DNA from: Embiotoca jacksoni
Lineage: Eukaryota > Chordata > Actinopteri > Embiotocidae
DNA length: 64,000 nt
NCBI GenBank assembly: GCA_022577435.1
Contig: JAKOON010000008.1
Span: 20,357,001-20,421,000 of the forward strand
Direction: 5' to 3'
This document shows, one piece after another, positions 51,103 through 61,770 of this stretch (its first letter is position 1; every line of letters begins with the position of its first letter). The notes beneath the pieces are model-generated. The model was not told the DNA's origin. It made no database searches and saw only the letters and a program-made list of their open reading frames with translations. A program made the translations under genes and the position numbers.

Positions 51103-51775
51103 GTGCGCCATTCATGCGGGATTCCATGTGATGTAGAGCCTGGGGCAATCACAGTCCAGAGTCTGCGGTGATAAAGGAACCTCATTGTTCCCCAGACAGA
51201 GGCTGGGCTGGTTTCTGGGACACTGAAGCACCCTGCCGAGCATGTAGCGGGGTCACATGTCACATGACAGACGGAGCCGAAGCTTTTTAAAGATTAGAGG
51301 GGAAAGGGGAAACAGGGGTGAACGAGGGGATATGGTGTTGCAGCCAGTCGAGTCAGAGTCGCTCACTGTACTGCTGCACACACACACTGGATAGTCTCAA
51401 TTCTTATTTCAAATTTTTATGTATAAATAAATGACAAATATTTATTGTACGACAGTCTTAATGAATCCTATCACAAAGTCCCCTCCAACAACGGAGAAAC
51501 TAATGAAATGTAATTCTTTGTTCCATTTTAGTTTCCTGCAACGATCCTGAGTGAGAAACAAACTCTGTCGGCAGGCAAATCTGCAGAGTGAATAAAGTTT
51601 CTCTTCTTTTCTATCTGATCTTGCATTGGAGCCTTCTTCTGTATGTTACAGTAAAAGTTGCAGCCCTCAAAAGAGCATCCTATTTTTTTCCATTGGCAAA
51701 TGTTCCCCTCCATTCTCTGGTACTGGAACTCTGCCTTCTGAATGTCACAGCTGAAAGCAGCCATAAGGCTCATAC

Positions 51776-51778
<3 letters not shown>
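51103..51778. other. Non-coding DNA, nothing recognised
   Basis: About 680 bases leading to the A44 run. The 141-codon frame 51588-52013 passes straight through the poly-A as a lysine tract, so it is not credible as a gene. Confidence 0.5.

Positions 51779-51822
<44 letters not shown>
51779..51822 (+). repeat. A44 homopolymer
   Basis: A run of about 44 A, the longest homopolymer in the window. AAAGTTTCT occurs at the right edge of the A run and also near 51595, so the 230-base segment between could be a retroposed sequence with its tail; this is tentative. Confidence 0.95.
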
Positions 51823-51829
<7 letters not shown>

Positions 51830-53344
51830 GGAAAAGCAGTTGTGGCAGGAAATAGAAAATAAATCTGGGTGCATATATCCATTATCAGGGCACGTTATCG
51901 TCAGAGGGGAGTCTGTGGAGAGAGAGGAAACCAGGCTGGCTCTCTATGTGCGCCGTAAGATAGGGGAAACCAATTTTCACCTCCTCCCTCCACGTTCCCA
52001 ACACACTACTTGATTCAGCCCTCGCTAAGTCTGCACAACCTGGTCTGAATCATTTTATCTAAATAAGCTACCCAAATGTTTTACACCTCTGCATATTACT
52101 GAGTGGCGATAAGGTGCTGGTTCACCATTCTGCGCAAAGCATCTCTTCTTTTCCTTTTTTTTTTGGCCCTAACAAAGATGACTGTAAGCCGCTGTGCATG
52201 CGAGGGCTGCAGAAAGATAGAAAAGTGCAAAAATAAGGCGGCGAGAGTGTTTTAAAACCCTGCCATTCCTTATGCCCTCGACGATAAAACAACAGACAAG
52301 CCATATTTTATGTTTGTGTTAAATATTCCCATGCGCGGCACCTCTATGACAGCTTATTCTCAGGCAGATTTATCACAGCCCTTATCTGCTCAACTCAACA
52401 GACAAAGGCAAGGCGCACGGCTTACGCTGTGGCGTGCTGATGCCTGGGGCGCAAGACAAAGCCTACAATCAATACAAATCTACAGTCTATACATTGAACA
52501 AGAGTGGGTTGACACACATCCTTCCAGCAGCCATACATCACAACTTCTTATCTAATTAGCTCCCTGAAGAGCATTACACGTCGGCCAATTCACTCATTGT
52601 ACTCTCTGCCGGAAAAAAAAGAATATGCGGTCCACACTACGTGTTGTTGCTCTTTGTTGTTGTGATGAAGGGAATCTATTAATGATTCAGTACAGATTTA
52701 AGGAAATATATAATTAGACTTAACACCAATTAATCAATGTGCTTCATCCAATTCACCATGGGAAATAATTCATACTTAATTCTATGATCTGCTACAGTTC
52801 AATCACACGATCAAACCTCTTCCAATGCTCATACCGAAGCAGCTAAAGCTCTCATCAGGGACAAAGAGATACCTGCTGCAGTTACTTTGTTAAGGGTTTT
52901 CCCAACAGCTCCTGCACAGAACTGGTTATATTTTGATGTTTAAGAACAAATCTGGAAAGTGCCACCGGGTCACAAACCTTAATTTCCCTCTTGAGAGTCT
53001 ATTTTCGGAAGCAAGCTGTACACGCTCATAATGACGACAAAACGGCTGTATGTTGCGATGTCCCTTTTATTTCCATGTTGTTCATTACGACACACTTAAA
53101 TGGAAATCCCCCATCAAAATCCCCATAAAATCATACTTGTGCATTCATTCTTAGTTTTAATGTGCTTCCTGTAAGAGTCCATGTGGAATCAACTTCCAAG
53201 TCCTGAGAGGGCCGTATATAAATATCATATTTATCTGCTTAAAGCGTTCAGAGGAGGCAGCTAAATTCCATGTCCTTGGTCAAAACATCATAGAGACCAG
53301 AAGCATGAAGGTCAAAATATATCTTTCTCTTGGTATGAATCTTC
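51823..53344. other. Non-coding DNA, possible conserved blocks
   Basis: About 1.5 kb. The stretch 52060-52600 is repeat-free and GC-balanced (GTGCATGCGAGGGCTGCAG, TTCTTATCTAATTAGCTCCC), resembling conserved non-coding DNA by eye. No gene supported. Confidence 0.4.
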
Positions 53345-53587
53345 TAAGTTTTAAATCCAGGGTACAAATACCCTCTTCTGTGTCTACAGCTGCACGTGGA
53401 CGTTTCCCTACAACAGCAGTCTAACAACAGTGTGAGCAACCCAACTGGAACACAAGGGATTAAGTGCCACCCTAAAGGACCCCTCAGTGGTGGTTTCTCT
53501 GCCTCAGTCCAATTTATCCTGCCTGTCCAAGAATTGACCCGGCAACTATGCGGTCCAAAGTTCACTTCTATAACCCTTAGGCCACAC
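53345..53587 (-). mobile_element. tRNA-derived SINE
   Basis: On the minus strand the element starts with a tRNA-like head. Its A box is TGGCCTAAGGG (53584-53574), fitting TRGYNNANNGG exactly. Its B box, GGGTCAATTC (53540-53531), fits GGTTCRANNC with one change. The spacing is that of an RNA polymerase III promoter. The body continues with GGCACTTAATCCC (near 53469-53457) and AGTTGGGTTGCTCACACTG, which matches the GGCACTTAACCCC section of teleost tRNA-derived SINEs. The copy is diverged and not expected to be active. A true tRNA gene is excluded because the acceptor and anticodon stems do not form. Confidence 0.8.
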
Positions 53588-54934
53588 TCTTTCTTTCCTT
53601 TTTGTGTAAACAGTTGTGTGCTTTATACTGTCTGTCTTTGTTCACAAAGGGGAAATAAAAAAGAGTAGAACATTTGCCTCTGGCTCCTAGTGGTGTGACC
53701 ACTGCACCTTTTTTCAATAAATATCCTACACATACATTAAAGTGGATGGGCTTTCTCCTCCCTGTAACATCACTGCATCACTCACTGCTATCCTGGAGGA
53801 TTCTGGGCTGTTAAGGGTGAAAATGAAAATACTTTTTCTCTTTTGTCTGGAGTCAAATACATTTGGGGATTCAATCTCAGAAATGCGCTCACCTTTCTTC
53901 ATTTATCCCCAAAAGGGAAAATATGAGCGACTAGATACTGGTTAAGGAAAGATTACCGTAGGGGGAGGATGTCAGTGGGTCTAGACCACACTGTTCCTGG
54001 AGGGAAATATGACAGCATGTGCATCAGCAGCAGAAAGAAATATATAGAAATACAAGACTCAACTTCTTTGGCCTTCTTCAAGTGTCTGACTGATGCTGAT
54101 TTTAATTCAGTGCAGTGGTGTGAGGCAGATGACTAATTTAGAGAAGCTCCCTGCCAGCGCACCCTGTTCAAAAAGCATCTGTCACTTCATGAGAAGATGT
54201 GTAGCCTATGCAAGCGTATTCAGTAAAGTCAATATGTTTGCTAAAGCCTTAAATCAGCTATTCAACCGTCTTTAACATAAATACCACGCTTGACATATTA
54301 GAGACTCTTTATCTCCTCTTGTTCTCGTTATTCATTTATCTCTGAATTGTTCAATGCACCTCGTGTGGTTTCAAAGTTATCAAATCACTGCTCTGTTTTC
54401 AGATTTTTGAAGCAAACCCTTTGAAGCTTTTTAAGGATTTGTCTTTTATTCTTACTAACTTATATTTTTATTATTTTTTTCTGTCTCTTAGTGCAACAGT
54501 CTGTTCTGACACAGTCATACATAGTGTGAGTTCCATATTTGACAAAACCTACATCTAAACCAAATATTTATGAATATCCCTCTGCAGTACATGCTTCTAT
54601 CATACAAAGTATTGTTTTTAACGTAGTCTAAGAGCATTGACATTTCAATAACAACATTTTAAGAGCATAAGTGCTGATTATAATTCTGCTGCCAATCTTG
54701 ACTTGAACTATCCCTGCTGACTTTGAGTGATGCTACAGTGCAGCAAAGTGAAGGGAAACCTCTGAGACTTTTTTATGTTTTTTTTTGTTTTTTTTTTAAC
54801 ATTAAACGTCTCTTCAATGTCTCAGCACAGTTCAATATTATTTATAAATGTGTGCAGTCACAGACTTTATTCTAGTGTGAATACATAGCTTCATAATATT
54901 CCCCAAATTGTACAATAAACTCTCAAAGGAACAG
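53588..54934. other. Non-coding DNA, nothing recognised
   Basis: About 1.35 kb. T-rich low complexity lies at 54471-54482 and 54776-54799. No gene or repeat family recognised. Confidence 0.5.
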
Positions 54935-55151
54935 CAGTGTGGAATGTACTTAAGTACGTTCACTCAATAGTGATCAAATATCATTAAAAAAACACTTGAA
55001 GGGGACATTGTTTCTGCATAATGAATACTACTACTCATGTAAACCTTGATCAAATTTCAGTCTGAATGCAGAAGTTGCACTTGTAGTGTAGTCATTTTAC
55101 CTTATTTCTACTTTTACATGTAAGGATCCGAATATACTTCTTCCACCACTG
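54935..55151. mobile_element. Short CAGTGGTGGAA-type non-autonomous element
   Basis: The left end CAGTGTGGAATGTACTTAAG and the right end CTTCTTCCACCACTG correspond to the inverted termini CAGTGGTGGAA of the same family as the split copy at 32151-33439. The interior retains GTACGTTCACTCAATAG and, near the right end, ACTTTTACATGTAAGGATCC then GAATATACTTCTTCC. At 217 bp it is internally deleted. CAGTG-type ends suggest a hAT-related element, but I could not see an 8-base target duplication. Confidence 0.65.
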
Positions 55152-55939
55152 CATGTGAGTCATACGTTTGGCCACCTACAGCCCATCAAACAGTCACCTC
55201 CACTGGCTTACATACAAATGCATAGTGGCTGTGCATAATGAAACAAGTGCTGCTTTGAGGATGTTGCTGGTGGAGGACCAAAAACCGAATTAGTGTGGTT
55301 TCCATCCAAACAAGGTTAAAAAGGCCCGTGACATCATCTCTGTGTGGATAATTGTTCGAGTGGATGTTATGCTCTGTCATGTGCACTCAGTTTCATGATG
55401 ACAAAGTTGTATAACAGAACAATGTGAACACGTTATAAATCTGCTGCAAAGGACTGTGGATGTCTATTGCGGAGGATACACAGGCTTTCTGTGAGACAGA
55501 ATTTAATGCATGTGGCTACTGGAGTGCTTCAGTTTCAATCTTCTGTGAGACGGGACTTTTGTCTTGTGTGCAGTCTGTTAATTGCTTCCTCATTGGCAAA
55601 ACGTACATGTTACATCTCGCTACAGGCATATTAATTGAGGAAATGCTTTGTAGAGAAAAAGGACTGACTATTCACATTCTTTCACTAACCAGACTGCATA
55701 TAGAGGTCACATCTGAGACCATCTCTGACGTTGCCTGCCTGCAAATATAGTCAAAGAAAAATGGTAAACCTGCCTCACTAAATTCAGTGATGGCGTCGCA
55801 TTTTTAAAGATCCGTGTAATCTGCACTCTTGTCATCACGCAGCGATTCTGCTAAATGTGAAAATGTGGAAACACTGACAACATATTTTGATGAAATGTTC
55901 AGAGATGCATTGCCTGACGAGAATTGCTTTACACTCCTG

Positions 55940-55940
<1 letters not shown>
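55152..55940. other. Non-coding DNA, nothing recognised
   Basis: About 790 bases. The 96-codon frame at 55460-55750 is cysteine-containing but not recognisable. Confidence 0.5.

Positions 55941-55978
<38 letters not shown>
55941..55978. repeat. T38 homopolymer
   Basis: A run of about 38 T followed by AAGG. On the minus strand this is a poly-A run and could mark a retroposon tail; no body is recognised. Confidence 0.95.
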
Positions 55979-55981
<3 letters not shown>

Positions 55982-57720
55982 GAAAGGACATGCAATATGA
56001 TTATACTTAAGGTCATAAGTCAGGTTTCAAATTCCAGTCAGTAAGTGCACACAGCTTTTTGAAAGTGACCGTATAGATGAGGTCAAACTTTAAAGCCTAT
56101 ATTTATTTATTTTTTCTTTTTCTTTTTTTTTCCTCAAATGCAGCCTAAGCTCTGCTGCTGGCTTTCAAACGAAGTGGACAGATTAAGCTGAGTTAGGCCT
56201 ACTTTCCATAGATGTGTTGGCGTGGCACTTTGAAATCCACACCCCCCTCCCCTTCCTTCCCCACCACCTTTCTTTCTGCAAAAAACGGTAGAGGTGACAC
56301 ATTCATACTTCTTAAACTGGAAGGTAGCGAGATTAAAGAAGGCAAGCGTCCGTACAAAAAGTCAACTGTTGCTAAAAGAAAAAGAAAGAAAAAGAACAGT
56401 GTTACTGTTCCTCAGTATTTCATACCCACAGTGTACAATACATGTTGAGTGTATTACTGTTTGTTACGATGGTGCTGGTGGCAATGATGATGAAGATGAA
56501 GATGGTGTGGGTTCGGGAAATTGCATTTTCCATCTTTATTTTTGTTATTACTGTCAACTCAAGGTTGATCCTCAAATTTTAAGAGGCAGATTTTTGCCGT
56601 TCTTTTAGTGCAACCGTGATGTAAACACTGCAACTGCTTCTACTGGCCGGAATTAAATCTTAATTCAGTGAAGTATGCAAGAGTGAAAACACAACAAAAT
56701 ACACAGCACTTTAGGACTCATTTTTAAGAATAAAATAACTTTTCAGTTCACCCGTCATACTAAGACTCAAACTCATTAAAGACTTTGATTTCTTTGAAGA
56801 CATGTACGATTATCCACATTTTGGTCACAGCCATGTCAGATGAGTATGAATAAATACTTTGTATTTTAGAAGTAGATCTGAACTGCTGTTGAAGGATTTC
56901 GGGAGTAATTGCAAAAACACTCACAGTAATGATTCCTCTGGTCCATAGTGGCTGTGAAGAGGTCACTCCTCAGCACAACTCCAATGTATGAGATGGGCGG
57001 GAGGGGCACTTAAAAGACTGCAACTTTGAAGGACACTCACATGGACTGAGGCGGCTGAGGTGTCATAGCTTTAAAAGGAAATTTTGCTTCAAACCAAAAG
57101 ATAGGGATCTCATCTCCCATGTCTTATTCTTGAAAAAAGGATCTCTTCGTGACCAGAGTGGGCAGGAGGAAACATCACAGCAAGACTTAACAAAGTCTGA
57201 ACCTGCCTTTTGATGCGAGGCTAACAAGTACTGTGTATAAACCCCTCAGCATCAGATGTTTGACAACAGCTGCTAACTTGATCCCATTGACATTCATGTA
57301 TTTAGGTCAGTTAGGCTAAGCTCAACATTCAGTGTGTCATCAAACTGCACGCAGGACATCAAGACGTGTTCTTATGTGACTCTTCAGGAGAGGAAAATGG
57401 GATAATTCACTCTCACCAGACTCGCTCTATAAATGAACTGTGAATTCAAATTTCTCTGTAAGTGAATTATTCGCTCGGCTGTATGTCGGTGACTTTGTGT
57501 GCCTCTTTTTAAAATAACAGATCAGTCAAAGCAGAAAATCTGTTTGCTTCTTAAAATACTCAGCTTGGCAATACAATCAGCTGAAGCACTTGTTTACGGG
57601 CAAATGCTGATTAGATCGGGTGCACACATGGTAGCTCGACTGAAACATATCCCAGTTTATACATAATGTCTCATCACAACATCACAAAAGGAGAACAAAC
57701 GGACGAATTCAAAACAAGAA
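55979..57720. other. Non-coding DNA, nothing recognised
   Basis: About 1.7 kb. T/C-rich low complexity lies at 56098-56135 and a C-rich stretch at 56240-56270. The 104-codon frame at 56294-56608 has an acidic GGNDDEDEDG segment from a GAT/GAA-rich run and no recognised domain. Confidence 0.5.
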
Positions 57721-58293
57721 AGAAATCATCTCTTTGAAACATTTATTATGAAATTATAAAGGTAGAATAGCACTGTTCAAATAAAGCTTTTGTAAACAGA
57801 ATAAGGGTTGCAGTGTACTGGAGAACCGGAAGAGTTTATTTCAGATGTAATTAATGTATACCCAGCAATGGAAATTAAAAAAGAAAGAGCAGGGCAAATA
57901 AATAATACAAAAGAAAATATAACAAGTCCATTATTGTTTAACACAGCACATTTGGCAAGATTACCAGGAGTTCAATTTACATGAAACATCTCATATATAC
58001 AAGAAAGATTTACATCGATGAGGGTTACAGAGTCTTTGTGAGCTATGGGGCCCAGTGGCAGAGCAGTCAATGGCAGTCACATTTCAAGTCAAGTGAGGCT
58101 CTTTGCTTGAGGGGGCTTTTGGCTGGCAGTGCCATTATCACAACTATTAGTGTAGACACTGGCACACGCTAGTGACAGAGCAGCGGCCTGTGTGTTACTT
58201 GACACAACAACCCAATGACAGGGACACGTCTCCCTGTGGGTTTGTCATGTCAGGATGTACAAGCGCTGCTTTTTGCCCATCTTTTACCCACAC

Positions 58294-58297
<4 letters not shown>

Positions 58298-58328
<31 letters not shown>
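58298..58328. repeat. T31 homopolymer (left of G-rich tract)
   Basis: A run of 31 T, ending in CTCTCC. See the matching run at 58655-58685. Confidence 0.95.
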
Positions 58329-58494
58329 CTCTCCAATGATAAACACAGAGAGGACAATAACGGGAGGAAAGTTGGGCAACGTGCTGGACACAAAGCACCC
58401 TCATCTGTCACAAATGATCAGAACACAAAGGTGAACACACCCTTGGTGATTTAACATTACATGTAACGGCACTGACCCCCATAAAACATGGGTG

Positions 58495-58621
58495 AGAGGT
58501 TAGGGCTGGAGACGGGGGGAGAGGAGGAGGAGGGGGGGGGGGGTAGGAGTGGGTGGAGGGGCCAAAGTGAGGGGTGGAAAAAGGAGAGATGGGTTGTTGG
58601 GGTGTGGGGGGAGGGAGGGGC
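58495..58621. repeat. G-rich tract with quadruplex potential
   Basis: Plus-strand G runs of three to fourteen are separated by A, T and short mixed spacers (GGAGACGGGGGGAGAGGAGG, a run of about 14 G, then GGGTGGAGGGG). More than four G runs of three or more lie within any 60 bases, meeting the usual intramolecular G-quadruplex pattern. Confidence 0.88.
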
Positions 58622-58652
58622 ATTCAAACAATGAAGTAGCATCATAACTTCA

Positions 58653-58654
<2 letters not shown>

Positions 58655-58685
<31 letters not shown>
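58655..58685. repeat. T31 homopolymer (right of G-rich tract)
   Basis: A run of 31 T after CATC. With the run at 58298-58328 it brackets the G-rich tract. Confidence 0.95.
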
Positions 58686-58688
<3 letters not shown>

Positions 58689-58779
58689 CAAGCAAGAAGT
58701 CAAGAAACATTTTCTTCCACCCTCTACTCCGATAAAATCTGAGAGAATTCAGATGAGGTGTTGATACCTTAAGTGCTTT

Positions 58780-59060
58780 AAGCTGCAGTTTGTCTTTTTT
58801 TCATAATGCGCTGTTTGAAAAAATATGAAGCTAGTATGTCAACTTGATTGATTGCCGCAGAAAAATGGGAAATGCATTTTGTGGATTAGCGAAAACATGG
58901 AGATGAATTAAGTAATGACACTCCCACAAAAGCCGCAATGACTTTTGTGCGTTAATTTCCCAAAGCAAATGCCCTGAGGATTGATCATCAATCAATTTGC
59001 TTTTGAAATCTGCAGAAATGGAAGATTATTTCTGAGATGAATGGGTTGCCAGCCAAAAGT
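58780..59060. other. Candidate conserved non-coding element
   Basis: A repeat-free block with TTGATTGATTGCCGCAG, GGGAAATGCATTTTGTGG, GATGAATTAAGTAATGACAC and GATTGATCATCAATCAATTT, that is PBX/MEIS-, octamer- and homeodomain-like words. It has the look of a vertebrate enhancer core. Conservation has not been tested. Confidence 0.25.
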
Positions 59061-59219
59061 GATGGACAAACAACAACAAACCAGAAAGGAAAAAAAACAA
59101 AACATAAATCACATACAGTATGCACATACACATAAGACCTTTTGGTATGAGACAAGATGTGTCATTATCACAACTGTTTCACAGAACAAAACAGCGTAAT
59201 GAGCAACGGTTTCTGGAAC

Positions 59220-59266
59220 TTTATGTTCATGTCATGAACATAACATGTCATGGACATGAACATAAA
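59220..59266. repeat. 14-bp perfect inverted repeat with competing stem
   Basis: TTTATGTTCATGTC (59220-59233) and GACATGAACATAAA (59253-59266) are exact reverse complements. The 19-base loop contains ATGAACATAA, which can pair instead with the left arm (a 9-bp stem with a 3-base loop), so two alternative hairpins are possible. Confidence 0.85.
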
Positions 59267-60480
59267 TAAAAAATGAATTAAATGTGTCCACAATAATACA
59301 ATACAAACAATAATAATACAAATAATTAAATATAATTCCTGGTAATTTGCCATCATTTGTGTTTTGGCAGCCCTGCCCCTTGCAGTTACAAACAACAAAG
59401 ACAAAAAAAAAGACAAAAAAAAAGGCTATAAATAAATAAATATATCAATATATTAAAAATCTGTAGCACTTCATTTTTCTCAACAGGGGGAAATAAAAAC
59501 ATATAAATGAACTCCACAGTTCAGCCAGTGTACCACCAGGGAGCTTTGATTTATTTTGTTGTTTTGTGCAGACAAAACTGGATCCCCCTTGGGGCAATAA
59601 TCTACTCTGATAGTACTCACACCCACTACCTTCATATAGCCTGCAATCCATTTCATTTCCTTTTACCCACCTAGACATGGAGGACATGACAAGTTTTTTA
59701 AAGAAACACAATGTTCTCTGCGGTAAAGAGCCTTGCAAATCCTCCACTGATGACTTAAAGCTTTGATGGAAACTTCACTCGCAGACTTACTGGCTTACGA
59801 TCTCCGGGTAGCTACCTTTGTTTTGATGATCTGCTACATTTGACTCAGTTGGAGAATGCAGTATGTAGTCAGGTTTGATGTTAGCAGCAGACCCAACAGT
59901 ACGTAACACAGAGTTTGCTCACAGGTTTGGATAGTTGATGCCTTTATAGTGATTTAACAAGCCTAACTACGTATTCGTACCCACAATACAAATTAAAGAT
60001 TTTACACGTCGGTGTCCTTATTTTGAAGAAAATTTGAAAGCCACGGGAACATCATCAGTCAAAAGTATCAAGGACATTTTGAGTATAAGAGATCACAAAC
60101 ACAGTATCCTGATTAAGTGACAGGATAGCTGCGGAGAAGGATGTATGATCACAGTTGACAACAATCACTGGCCTCTCTCCATCTTCCTCTTTCATACCGC
60201 CAAACTCTGTGTCAGCACAAGATATCGCAACAGACTTTTCCCCTCAGGTGCAACATTGTCATAGTTCATTAATCTTCTCAAACTTCGCCTGCTGCCATCA
60301 GCCCCCGTACATACTACTAATCCCCTTATTAATGTGGCAAATGAACCTGCACAAGAAGGACGACTCCCCCAAGGCTCCGTAATTACAATGGTCTGTACAA
60401 ACTCCTGTTTGCATAGAATGTCCATTCATTAAATGTACTGACAAGACAACTCCTGGAATAGTCTACGAAGGATTCTCGTC

Positions 60481-60517
60481 TTTTTTTTTTTTTTTTTTTT
60501 TTTCTTTTTTTTTTTTT
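60481..60517. repeat. T-rich homopolymer run
   Basis: T23, a single C, then T13, beginning around 60481, followed by GTTTTGTTCC. Confidence 0.95.
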
Positions 60518-61602
60518 GTTTTGTTCCTCGCCGGTCTTTCTCACATCCTGCACTTTAAACTGAATACTCCATCTCCTGTAATATTTAATAGCCTGCTCAT
60601 TGTTAGTGTCTGATATGGTAACATAAGTCTATTTTTTACCGTGGCAGTCACAACAAGAAGGAAAACGATACAATGAGTCACATCTGGGCAGAAAAACGGG
60701 CAAAATTTGAAACCCCAAAATCTCCACAATTATTTCGATGAAGTCGACCCATATGAATACGTTCTTTATGTACTGAAACGACGGTGCAACTGCAGTAAAG
60801 GGAGCTGCTACACGTCCCCACAGCTAAGGCATGATTTGTGGTGTAGAAGAGCAGTGTGAGATAAGTTAATTGTGTGTACACACTTCCTTTCACTGGTTGC
60901 ATTCTTTCTGCCGTGCAAGAGAGAAAAAGAAAAGTAATCACCAACAGCAATTAAGACTTGTTACACGTGCGGTGGTCAGGCCACGTGGTTGCACAACTGA
61001 AAACACCACGCGGGGTCCATAATTGTGCATCTTAATATCTACTGTAATGTATATTTTCACAACAAAGCGAGGCGAAAGAGGACACATCGGATACGAATGT
61101 ACAGTATATATGCTTGTTAACTCAAGAGACGATTAGCAGCCTTATTTTCACATTCACCAAGAAATGTGTTTAAGGTTAATGGTGAAGAGTGAGGACTTAA
61201 AAATATGGATTGTATTGTCTGGGCAACTGCTTTCAAACCGCGCACCCCTCAGTGAAACCATGTTAACTTGATCATAACCGGAGCCCTGGGATATGCTGTA
61301 CAGTACGTAGTTAATACGTAGCCACTGGGTTCGTGCTGTGTTAGTGAACCACATTCATGTCGAAGACGACTGACGGGAGGAGAGTAACACGGATGGTGAT
61401 GATTATACTTGGGTTTCTTAGACGCTTGTGTTGCCTTGTGAAACTAGGACAGTGTTTTCATGCTTTTTTTCCTCAGTGTTGTTTACACTAATGTAGGTCC
61501 CTAGAGGGGGGAAAAAAAAATCAGTGAGCGGGGAAAAAAAAAAAAAAAGAAAAAAAGAAAGGCAAGGACGGCTCCTATTGCTACCAGCAAAGTTTGGGGT
61601 CC

Positions 61603-61770
61603 CTATGAAGCTGACTCCACGAGGCAATTGTCTGTGATGACACTGTTGTCTGTTATTTCTATATGTTCCATATGCTCAGAGAAGAAGACGCCACTGAAAT
61701 GTTCCTGCTTTGCTCCATGTACTGTACTTTTCTCCCTGCCAGCGTCTTTATCAATTTCCTTTCCGTTTCC
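61603..61770 (-). CDS. Weak candidate terminal coding segment, unrecognised
   Basis: On the minus strand an open stretch runs from about 61770 to a TAG at 61605-61603. Its C-terminal part reads MEHIEITDNSVITDNCLVES and looks like a hydrophilic cytoplasmic tail. A second frame over the same bases is also open for about 48 codons from an ATG near 61799. Neither matches a family I recognise, an in-frame TAA precedes the first, and no convincing splice acceptor sits at its start, although TTCTTCTCTGAG lies inside it. A stretch this short is expected by chance in 64 kb. It is listed only as the best hint of an exon. Confidence 0.12.
   Translation of the reverse strand, partial: GNGKEIDKDAGREKSTVHGAKQEHFSGVFFSEHMEHIEITDNSVITDNCLVESAS

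Larger units (their letters stand above)
57721..61602 (-). other. Repeat-poor region, possible minus-strand 3' UTR
   Basis: About 3.9 kb with no interspersed repeat recognised, unlike most of the window, although it holds several homopolymers. On the minus strand an AATAAA hexamer (57747-57742) is followed by T/G-rich sequence (TTTCTTTCTTGTTTTG), the layout of a vertebrate poly(A) site. If the open stretch at 61603-61770 is a terminal coding exon, this would be its 3' UTR. Chance AATAAA hexamers are common in AT-rich DNA, so support is weak. Confidence 0.15.

Noticed and set aside
51588..52013. A 141-codon plus-strand open frame
   Set aside because: It runs through the A44 homopolymer as a lysine tract; the frame is an artefact of the poly-A.
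53504..53587. A tRNA gene suggested by A and B boxes
   Set aside because: The cloverleaf does not form and SINE body sequence follows, so it is the head of a tRNA-derived SINE.
59533..59544. CCACCAGGGAGC, one base from a CTCF core
   Set aside because: A 12-base near match with no supporting flanking motif is expected by chance.
59570..59600. ATCCCCCTTGGGGCAATAAT, similar to a LINE 3' terminal phrase
   Set aside because: Too short, with no tandem tail and no LINE body on either side.
60190..60330. A STRYRNRLFPSG-like reading on the plus strand, reminiscent of a LINE C-terminal end
   Set aside because: Only about a dozen residues are suggestive, with a stop soon after and no upstream reverse transcriptase blocks.
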